Positions 8,579 to 14,692 of a stretch of DNA of 64,000 nt are shown here, piece by piece. The DNA is taken from positions 1,054,001 to 1,118,000 of the forward strand of contig CAWGVW010000002.1 of the NCBI GenBank assembly GCA_963826145.1. Direction: 5' to 3'. This stretch comes from JBGPLJ01 sp963826145. Its GTDB lineage: Bacteria; Pseudomonadota; Gammaproteobacteria; Steroidobacterales; Steroidobacteraceae. The notes below the pieces were generated by a model that was given only the letters and a program-made list of their open reading frames with translations, had not been told where the DNA came from and did not search any database. Every line of letters begins with the position of its first letter. Within the stretch, counting starts at the first letter, position 1. A program made the position numbers and the translations under genes.

Positions 8579-9919
8579 TCAGCGGACGACGATCAGGAGC
8601 GCGCGGCCGCCGCGGCGGACGTCGAGCCAGAGCGCGCGAGCGTCCTTCGCCTGGTCGCGCAGCTCCTTCACTTTGGAGACATGTGCGCGGTTGACGGCGA
8701 CGATCACATCGTTCGGCCGCAATCCGGCCTGCGCCGCAAGGCTCGTCTCGTCGACCGCCTTCACCAGCACGCCGCCTTCGCCGTCGACGAGTTCGGTGCC
8801 CGCAAGGCCACGGGGAATGGGCGTGTTGTCAGCCGTCTGGGTTTCGGAAGCTTCCGTAATCGTCGCCATGAGCTTGCGTGTCTTGCCTTCGCGCAGCAGG
8901 CTGATCTCGACCTGGTCGCCCGCGCGCAGCAGGCCGATCGCGTTTCTCAGCTCCGCGGCGGTCTTGACCGGCTGCGCGTTGACGGACGTGATGACATCGC
9001 CCGTCTTGATGCCGGCGGCTTCGGCGGTCGAGCCTTCGATCACCTGCGACACAACGGCGCCATGCACGCCCGAGACGCCGAGGTTCTCGGCGTCGTCGGG
9101 CGTCATCGTATAGATGTTCACGCCAAGCAGGCCGCGCTTCACGGCTCCGTACTTGAGGAGCTGGTCGTAGATCGTGCGGACCATGTTCACGGGTATCGCG
9201 AAACCGATGCCCGAGTTGTCGCCGGTGCGCGAAAGGATCGCGGTATTGATGCCGACGAGTTCGCCCTTGAGGTTGACGAGGGCGCCGCCAGAGTTGCCCA
9301 TGTTGATGGACGCATCCGTCTGGATGAAGTCCTCGAAGTTCTCCGGGTTGATGCCCGAGCGGCCAAGCGCGCTCACGATGCCGGAGGTGACCGTGTGCTG
9401 CAGGCCGAAGGGATTGCCGATTGCGACGACGTAGTCGCCGACTTCGAGCTTCGATGAGTCACCGAGCGGAATCTGCACGAGATTCGGCGACTTCACCTGC
9501 AGCAGCGCGATGTCCGAGAGGACGTCGCGCGCCTTGACCTGCGCGGGAACCTGCCGGTCGTCGGCGAGAGTGACAATGATATCCGTCGCGCCTTCAACGA
9601 CGTGCGCGTTGGTGATGATGTAGCCATTGACCGCATCGACGATGACGCCGGAGCCCGCGCCGCGAAACGGACGCGTGCCGGGTTCTTCGTAGAGGGGATT
9701 GACGGGCGCTGCCAGCGGAACCGTGCCGGACACCGTGACGTAGACAACGGCCGGCGCGGCACGCTTGATCATCGGCGACAGCGAGGGGACCTGGGATTCC
9801 TGCTGCAGTTGCGCGACCGGTGGCGGCGCCTTCTTCTGCTGAGCGGCGCCAGCGGCGACGCTCAGCTGCGAAATGCTGAGCCCAAGGCTCGCGAGCAGGG
9901 CGATCGTGCTGGTTCTCAT
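8579..9919 (-). CDS. degQ: Periplasmic Do-like serine endoprotease (DegQ/MucD type)
   Basis: A 446-residue HtrA protease with signal peptide (MRTSTIALLASLGLSISQLS), a trypsin-like domain and two PDZ domains. The catalytic triad is H106 (TNAHVVEG), D136 (LSDIALL) and S210 (GNSGGAL). PDZ1 lies around residues 255-340 (GLLGVNIYTM) and PDZ2 around 365-440 (GGVLVKAV...GLRPNDVIVAVN). It degrades or refolds misfolded envelope proteins. The start at 9919 gives a clean signal peptide; the upstream 31-residue extension does not. It lies downstream of the hsp20 gene on the same strand with a 101-base gap. Confidence 0.93.
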   Translation of the reverse strand: MRTSTIALLASLGLSISQLSVAAGAAQQKKAPPPVAQLQQESQVPSLSPMIKRAAPAVVYVTVSGTVPLAAPVNPLYEEPGTRPFRGAGSGVIVDAVNGYIITNAHVVEGATDIIVTLADDRQVPAQVKARDVLSDIALLQVKSPNLVQIPLGDSSKLEVGDYVVAIGNPFGLQHTVTSGIVSALGRSGINPENFEDFIQTDASINMGNSGGALVNLKGELVGINTAILSRTGDNSGIGFAIPVNMVRTIYDQLLKYGAVKRGLLGVNIYTMTPDDAENLGVSGVHGAVVSQVIEGSTAEAAGIKTGDVITSVNAQPVKTAAELRNAIGLLRAGDQVEISLLREGKTRKLMATITEASETQTADNTPIPRGLAGTELVDGEGGVLVKAVDETSLAAQAGLRPNDVIVAVNRAHVSKVKELRDQAKDARALWLDVRRGGRALLIVVR

Positions 9920-10020
9920 TTCGGCATCCCAGGGGCGGGGACGGCAATTGTACGGGAACGCCGAACGGCCGCGCGCGGGCGGGGAATATGCCCGCGCGCG
10001 GCCTCGCAGCATGCCGGTCG

Positions 10021-10464
10021 TCAGGCCGCCGCGACCTTGATGCGACGGGGCTGAACCTGAGGCTGCTTCGGGATGCGCACCTCGAGTACGCCGTTCGCGT
10101 ACTTGGCCTCGACTGCGTCCTGGGCGGCGGCATCGGGCAGGCTGAAGCGGCGGAAGAACTGGCCGCTGACGCGCTCGACGCGGCGGTAACCGTCCTGCTC
10201 TTCACGGGCTTCCGACTTGCGCTGACCGCGAATCGCGAGAATGCCCTTCTCGAGGGTCACGTCGATGTCCTTCGGGTCGACGCCCGGCACATCGGCGTGA
10301 ATTACGAAGCCGTCGGCCTCCTCTTTGATGTCCACGGCCGGCAGCCAGTCGCTGGTGACAGCGGAAGTATCGTCCGCGAGCGCGGCAGAGCTGCCGAGCA
10401 GGCGGTCGAGGTCTCGATGCAGGCGGTTGACGAAGCCGAATGGCTCATAGCGAATGACGTTCAT
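10021..10464 (-). CDS. Small heat-shock protein of the Hsp20/alpha-crystallin family
   Basis: A 147-residue holdase chaperone. The alpha-crystallin domain covers roughly residues 40-135: WLPAVDIKEEADGFVIHADVPGV is its start, FFRRFSLPD is internal, and YANGVLEVRIPK is the conserved end. The C-terminus lacks a clear I-x-I but has PRRIKV. It is preceded by a strong ribosome-binding site (GGAGGAAG) inside a possible heat-melting hairpin and by a possible sigma32 promoter. Located next to degQ, which suits a shared envelope and cytoplasm stress response. Confidence 0.95.
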   Translation of the reverse strand: MNVIRYEPFGFVNRLHRDLDRLLGSSAALADDTSAVTSDWLPAVDIKEEADGFVIHADVPGVDPKDIDVTLEKGILAIRGQRKSEAREEQDGYRRVERVSGQFFRRFSLPDAAAQDAVEAKYANGVLEVRIPKQPQVQPRRIKVAAA

Positions 10465-10469
10465 GGGTT

Positions 10470-10547
10470 CTTCCTCCAGAAAGTTTTTGAGAGCGGTCGG
10501 CTCTCGACGGAAGCACTAGCTATGGCCGGGCAAATGCATTTCAACGG
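10470..10547 (-). promoter_or_regulatory. Possible heat-shock promoter and RNA-thermometer leader of hsp20
   Basis: Read leftward, a GTTGAAA (about 10540-10546) and CGGCCATA (about 10521-10528) resemble the sigma32 elements CTTGAA and CCCCATnT with acceptable spacing. The leader then has a GAGAGC/GCTCTC hairpin (10489-10505) and a weak five-pair hairpin CTTTC-TGGA-GGAAG (10470-10483) that covers part of the ribosome-binding site. Short, weak stems over the ribosome-binding site are typical of RNA thermometers. This is inferred from sequence inspection only. Confidence 0.35.
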
Positions 10548-10719
10548 CAGGGATTGCGCGCAAATTTCCGCGTCCGGTGGACAAGCTGTGCATCGCCTGT
10601 GTGATTTCGGTGAACACAATATCTTGCGAGGCGCCTTGACAGGCGCTTTCGGCCGGCGTCGCAAGGGCAGTCAGGCAATTTCTCAGTAGAATATTGTAAG
10701 TATCTGAATGAACGACCGT

Positions 10720-10839
10720 TTTTAGACCCGTTTTAGACCGAAAAAAATCTTGACGAAGTTGCGGCGCGAGGAATACGCTTGCGCCCCTGACACAAGATGT
10801 TGTGGTCCCGTTGCAGACCACCACAGCTCGAGTCAGGGA
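10720..10839 (+). promoter_or_regulatory. nrdJ promoter, tandem upstream repeat, NrdR-like box and leader stem
   Basis: Two tandem copies of TTTTAGACC(C)G lie at 10720-10740, one helical turn apart. TTGACG (10750-10755) and TACGCT (10774-10779) with an 18-base spacer form a candidate sigma70 promoter. At 10790-10805 ACACAAGATGTTGTGG is an imperfect palindrome matching 12 of 16 positions of the NrdR box as I remember it, just after the predicted start site. A stem CCCTGAC/GTCAGGG (10785-10791 with 10832-10838) encloses a second hairpin GTGGTC/GACCAC. Only one NrdR-like box is seen, whereas NrdR usually uses two. Confidence 0.4.
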
Positions 10840-11110
10840 GCTCGATGGATGATTTGCAGGTCGAAGCTCGCTCATTCGTCGCCATATTTCTTCGAAGAGT
10901 CTTTAGAAAACGAGTCGATGAACGCCCGGTTGGTGTGTGGACCTCGCGCTAACGTCGCTTGCGGCAAGACGCCTTGCGGCAACACGAAGATAGAAATCGG
11001 ACCAGAGAAAATCCGGCTGAAGTGACCCAGTTCGAACGACTAGGGATGGACGCACCGCCCCTCGGGCGCCGTTCTTTTCGCAATTTTTTTTGGGGAGTGT
11101 CGGCAAGAAA
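10840..11110 (+). other. Long untranslated leader of nrdJa
   Basis: The rest of the roughly 325-base stretch between the predicted transcription start and the nrdJa ATG holds no recognised RNA family. It contains a hairpin CGCCC-CTC-GGGCG (11056-11068) followed by a run of nine T (11083-11091), which could act as an attenuator, and a possible 35-codon reading frame (10918-11025). The T-run lies immediately before the GGGGAG that may serve as ribosome-binding site. Confidence 0.35.
10918..11025 (+). CDS. Possible 35-residue leader peptide upstream of nrdJa
   Basis: An ATG-started frame of 35 codons with three cysteines in a pseudo-repeat (ACGKTPCGNTK) inside the nrdJ leader. It has only a weak purine-rich sequence upstream and no recognised homologue. 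It may be a chance frame; it is listed because it lies within the predicted nrdJ transcript and ends 85 bases before the nrdJa start. Confidence 0.2.
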   Translation: MNARLVCGPRANVACGKTPCGNTKIEIGPEKIRLK

Positions 11111-13258
11111 ATGAATAGCGTCGTCAAACTCGATCCTCACGATGTGACGAGCATTCCTTACCAGGAAGCCTCGCTCGACATCTGGGATAAGAAGTATCGC
11201 CTCTCGGCCAAGGACGGAACGCCTATCGACAAGACGATGGACGATACCTACAAGCGCGTGGCGCGCTCGCTCTCGGAAGTGGAGAGCGAGGAATTGCGCG
11301 AACAGTGCTATGAGCGTTTCCTCTGGGCGCTGCGCAAGGGCGCGATCCCGGCGGGCCGCATCACCTCGAACGCCGGTGCACTCGAGCACAAGCCGGCGAC
11401 CTCGACCATCAACTGCACCGTCTCTGGCACGGTGCGCGATTCGATGGACGATATTCTCAACAAGGTGCACGAGGCCGGCCTCACTCTGAAAGCGGGCTGC
11501 GGCATCGGCTACGAATTTTCGACGCTGCGTCCGCGCGGCGCCTACGTGTCGGGAGCGGGGGCCTACACCTCGGGTCCGCTCTCCTTCATGGATATCTACG
11601 ACAAGATGTGTTTCACCGTGTCCTCGGCCGGCGGCCGGCGGGGCGCGCAGATGGGCACGTTCGACATCGGCCATCCGGACGCGATGGAGTTCATCCGCGC
11701 GAAGCGCGAGAACGGTCGGCTGCGCCAGTTCAACCTCTCGCTCCTCGTCACCGACGAGTTCATGCAGGCCGTGCGCACGGACACCGACTGGCAGCTCGCC
11801 TTCCCGGTAAGCCGCAAGGAAGTCGAACAGGATAGCCCCGATCTCAACGATCCGGCGAAGTACGTCTGGCGCGAATGGCCCTCGCACGACGGCTACATCG
11901 CGAACGAGCAGGGGCTCGTCGCCTGCAAGATCTACAAGAGCCTGCCGGCGCGGCGCCTGTGGGACGTCATCATGACGTCGACCTACGATTTTGCGGAGCC
12001 CGGGTTCGTCCTCATTGACCGGGTCAATGAGATGAACAACAACTGGTTCTGCGAAAACATCCGCGCGACGAATCCCTGCGGCGAGCAGCCACTGCCGCCA
12101 TATGGCTCGTGCCTGCTGGGCTCGGTGAATCTCACGAACTTCGTGCTCGATCCCTTCACCGTGGACGCGCGCTTCGACTGGGAGACCTACCGGGAAGTGG
12201 TGCGCATCTTCACGCGCATGCTCGACAACGTGGTCGAGATCAACGGGCTCCCGCTCGAGCGCCAGCGGGAGGAAATCCACCGCAAGCGTCGCCACGGCAT
12301 GGGGTTCCTCGGTCTCGGCTCGACGATCACGATGCTCGGCCTGCGCTATGGATCGAAGGAGTCGGTCGCCTTCACCGAGGAAGTCACGCGCGAGATGGCG
12401 GTCGCAGGCTGGCAAACCGCGCTCGACCTGGCCCGGGAGAAGGGTCCCGCGCCGATCATGAACGAGGAGTTCACCGTCACGGCCGAGATGCTGCGCAAGC
12501 GCCCCGAAATGGTGAAGGACGGCTGGAAGGTCGGCACACGCATTCCGGGCCGCGTGCTGCACGCGAAGTACAGCCGCTACATGCAGCGTCTCGCGACCGT
12601 CGTGCCGGAGCTCGTGCACGAGCTGGCCGAGGTCGGCGCGCGCTTCACGCATCACACCTCGATTGCGCCGACCGGCACCATCTCGCTGTCGCTCGCCAAC
12701 AATGCGTCGAACGGTATTGAACCGTCGTTCGCGCACCACTATTTCCGCAACGTCATCCGCCCGGGCCGCAAGACGAAGGAGAAGATCGACGTCTTCTCCT
12801 TCGAGCTCCTCGCGTACCGGGAGCTCGTGAATCCGCGCGCGATGCCGGGCGCGACCGCGGGCGCGGAGAAGTTGCCGGACTACTTCAGCGCCGCGGACGA
12901 AGTCTCGCCTTGCGAACACGTCGATATCCAGGCGGCCGCGCAGAAGTGGGTGGATTCGTCGATCTCGAAGACGGCGAACGTGCCGACCGACTACAAGTAC
13001 GAGGACTTCAAGCACATCTACATGTACGCCTTTGAGCAGGGGCTCAAGGGCTGCACGACGTTCCGGTTCAACCCGGAGGCGTTCCAGGGCGTGCTCGTGA
13101 AGGAAGAGGACCTGAAGAACACGACCTACAAGTTCACGCTGGAAGATGGCACGGAGATCGAAGCGAGGGGCGATGAGGTCATCGAGTACGACGGTGAAAC
13201 ACACACCGCGGCGAACCTCTTCGATGCAATGAAAGAAGGCTACTACGGAAAGTTCTGA
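11111..13258 (+). CDS. nrdJa: AdoCbl-dependent (class II) ribonucleotide reductase, catalytic part NrdJa
   Basis: Reduces ribonucleotides to deoxyribonucleotides with a cysteine radical made by adenosylcobalamin, independent of oxygen. The 715-residue protein has the N-terminal RITSNAGALEHKPATSTINC segment, GCGIGYEFSTLRP, and the active-site NPCGE motif with radical cysteine C323 and E325 (320-325), then GMGFLGLGS and PTGTISL. The C-terminal redox tail found in one-piece NrdJ is absent and is supplied by the next gene, the split arrangement known as nrdJa/nrdJb in Pseudomonas aeruginosa. ATG 11111 is preferred; a TTG at 11090 adds seven residues. No class Ia genes are in the window. Confidence 0.95.
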   Translation: MNSVVKLDPHDVTSIPYQEASLDIWDKKYRLSAKDGTPIDKTMDDTYKRVARSLSEVESEELREQCYERFLWALRKGAIPAGRITSNAGALEHKPATSTINCTVSGTVRDSMDDILNKVHEAGLTLKAGCGIGYEFSTLRPRGAYVSGAGAYTSGPLSFMDIYDKMCFTVSSAGGRRGAQMGTFDIGHPDAMEFIRAKRENGRLRQFNLSLLVTDEFMQAVRTDTDWQLAFPVSRKEVEQDSPDLNDPAKYVWREWPSHDGYIANEQGLVACKIYKSLPARRLWDVIMTSTYDFAEPGFVLIDRVNEMNNNWFCENIRATNPCGEQPLPPYGSCLLGSVNLTNFVLDPFTVDARFDWETYREVVRIFTRMLDNVVEINGLPLERQREEIHRKRRHGMGFLGLGSTITMLGLRYGSKESVAFTEEVTREMAVAGWQTALDLAREKGPAPIMNEEFTVTAEMLRKRPEMVKDGWKVGTRIPGRVLHAKYSRYMQRLATVVPELVHELAEVGARFTHHTSIAPTGTISLSLANNASNGIEPSFAHHYFRNVIRPGRKTKEKIDVFSFELLAYRELVNPRAMPGATAGAEKLPDYFSAADEVSPCEHVDIQAAAQKWVDSSISKTANVPTDYKYEDFKHIYMYAFEQGLKGCTTFRFNPEAFQGVLVKEEDLKNTTYKFTLEDGTEIEARGDEVIEYDGETHTAANLFDAMKEGYYGKF

Positions 13259-13271
13259 AAAAGTGGATCCT

Positions 13272-13970
13272 ATGAGCGCCATCAAGATCGACAAGAAGAT
13301 CGTCAAGTACAAGGTCAACAGGCCGGAGGAGAAGCCGCGCGCGGAAGCGCGAGAGGCGCAGCCGGCGAAGGCCGAAGTCATCCGGATGCACGAGAAGCTC
13401 GAGCGTCCGGAGGTCCTGATCGGCTCGACCTACAAGATCAAGACGCCGGTGTCGGATCACGCCATGTACGTGACGATCAATGACATCGTGCTGAACGAAG
13501 GCACGGAGCACGAGCAGCGGCGTCCGTTCGAGGTCTTCATCAATTCGAAGAACCTCGATCACTTCCAGTGGATCGTCGCGCTCACGCGCATCATCTCGGC
13601 GGTGTTCCGCAAGGGCGGCGACGTCACTTTCCTGGTGGACGAGCTGAAGGCGGTGTTCGATCCGCGCGGCGGCTACTGGCAGGCGGGCGGCAAGTTCATG
13701 CCCTCGATCATCGCGGAGCTCGGCTACGTGATCGAGAGGCACCTGCAGACCATTGGGCTCTTGGCCAAGCCCGTGATGGATGAGCACCGGCAGAAACTGA
13801 TCGACGAGAAGCGCGCCGAGTTCGAGGCGCGGCGCAAGCAGACGGACGCTTTTGCGAAGTCACATTACCCCGAGGGCGCGCAGCTCTGCGCAAAGTGCAG
13901 CACGGCCGCCGTCGTCATGATGGATGGCTGCATGACCTGTCTCGCCTGCGGCGATTCGAAATGCGGTTGA
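13272..13970 (+). CDS. nrdJb: Class II ribonucleotide reductase, C-terminal partner NrdJb
   Basis: A 232-residue protein starting MSAIKIDKKIVKYKV and ending in a cysteine-rich tail with six cysteines (206, 209, 220, 223, 226, 231; CAKC...CMTCLACGDSKCG). In one-piece NrdJ this region forms the zinc-binding and thiol-relay tail that re-reduces the active site. The middle (YVTINDIVLNEG, PFEVFINSKNLDHFQW, FDPRGGYWQ, PSIIAELG) matches the NrdJ C-terminal domain. It begins 13 bases after nrdJa and is surely co-transcribed. A GTG at 13263 is an alternative start. Confidence 0.92.
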   Translation: MSAIKIDKKIVKYKVNRPEEKPRAEAREAQPAKAEVIRMHEKLERPEVLIGSTYKIKTPVSDHAMYVTINDIVLNEGTEHEQRRPFEVFINSKNLDHFQWIVALTRIISAVFRKGGDVTFLVDELKAVFDPRGGYWQAGGKFMPSIIAELGYVIERHLQTIGLLAKPVMDEHRQKLIDEKRAEFEARRKQTDAFAKSHYPEGAQLCAKCSTAAVVMMDGCMTCLACGDSKCG

Positions 13971-14072
13971 GGGATCGAAGCGAGCCTTAAGGCACCAACC
14001 AATCTGCTTTTTGCGCGCCACTCTGGGTTCCCCGCCCAGTTCCCGCCCTGATGGGACCGGCACGCGACTCTC

Positions 14073-14101
14073 AAGGCAGCCTCCGGGCTGCCTTGTTTTT
14101 T
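14073..14101 (+). terminator. Rho-independent terminator of nrdJab
   Basis: Stem AAGGCAGCC (14073-14081) and GGCTGCCTT (14086-14094) with a TCCG loop, followed by GTTTTTT. It lies 102 bases after the nrdJb stop and is a standard strong intrinsic terminator. Confidence 0.9.
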
Positions 14102-14204
14102 GGAAGAGGGGTCAGAGCCAATTTAGTTTTCGTGCCACCCGCCAGCGCGCAGCGCCGGCTGGCTGCGCGAAAACTAAATTGGCTCTGACCCCTCTTCCAA
14201 AAAA
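14096..14204. repeat. Perfect 37-bp inverted repeat (109-bp palindromic element)
   Basis: Arms at 14096-14132 and 14168-14204 are exact reverse complements and include GGGGTCAGAGCCAATTTAG. The 35-base centre holds a smaller GCCAGC/GCTGGC hairpin. The outer ends of the arms are the T-run of the rightward terminator and the A-run of the leftward one. The GGGGTCAGAGCC core resembles a motif I remember as dispersed in many proteobacterial genomes near REP-associated (Y1) transposases; that link is from memory and no transposase is present here. Confidence 0.85.
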
Positions 14205-14226
14205 AAGCCCCGCCGAAGCGGGGCTC
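14199..14226 (-). terminator. Strong leftward intrinsic terminator
   Basis: Read leftward: AGCCCCGC, loop TTCG, GCGGGGCT, then eight T. A UUCG-capped GC stem and a U8 tract make this one of the clearest terminators in the window. No leftward gene is evident to its right (the next gene, mltD, is rightward), so it may end an unannotated small RNA, the remains of a decayed gene, or act on antisense transcription. Just upstream, in the leftward direction, is a purine-rich AGAAG stretch ending in a TAA. Confidence 0.8.
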
Positions 14227-14631
14227 TGCCTTCTCTCTTAGTTCTTCTGGTACTTCTTCTGATTCTTCTACTGGTGCGATCCCTGAGTCCGTCCGAGTCT
14301 TGTCGTTCCCCTAGCGCTGCCCTGGTGGAAGAGGTGCAAGGCATGTGCCATCGAGTCCGTGCGGGCGGCGCCAACGCGAAAACGGAGTCAGGGCGCGCCG
14401 GTACTGTGAAGTACGCCTCGAAAATTCGCGTTCCGGCATCTCGCCCGCAGCCCCGACTCACGCGATGCGGCGGCCGAGAAACCCGCAGCTGTAAAGAATG
14501 ACGACGTTTTGCCCGCGCAGAAAATGTGGAGTGCGTTCGCGCACGTCCGCGCGACAGGCGAATTGCAGCGCTTTTGGCCTGTACGGTCCCGGACGGCGTT
14601 TCCGACACCTGACCGGCGGGCGCAAAGGGCT
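14227..14631. other. Gene-poor stretch between nrdJb and mltD
   Basis: No convincing gene. The left end (14240-14275) has an imperfect TTCTTCTGG-like repeat. The remainder has no palindromes of note and no conserved reading frame on either strand. It could hold a leftward small RNA ended by the terminator at 14199-14226. Confidence 0.4.
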
Positions 14632-14660
14632 TGCAAAGCCGGGACTCCGGTCGGTATACA
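14632..14660 (+). promoter_or_regulatory. Putative sigma70 promoter of mltD
   Basis: TTGCAA (14632-14637), a 17-base spacer and TATACA (14655-14660) give a good promoter whose start site near 14667 lies 26 bases before the ATG at 14693. This argues against longer upstream starts for mltD. Confidence 0.6.
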
Positions 14661-14692
14661 GGAGCCCCCGCATCGCGCCAGCTGTGTCAAAC

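Noticed and set aside
10750..11025. 91-codon TTG-started frame in the nrdJ leader
   Set aside because: Its start codon overlaps the predicted -35 box of nrdJ, so the transcript cannot include it.
10949..13381. 810-codon open frame antisense to nrdJa
   Set aside because: High-G+C coding DNA often leaves long open frames on the opposite strand; the sense strand is unmistakably NrdJa and the antisense product has no recognisable domain.
14240..14275. Leftward frame ending KNQKKYQKN just before the leftward terminator
   Set aside because: A TAG directly upstream leaves only nine codons; it may be the tail of a decayed gene but cannot be called one.
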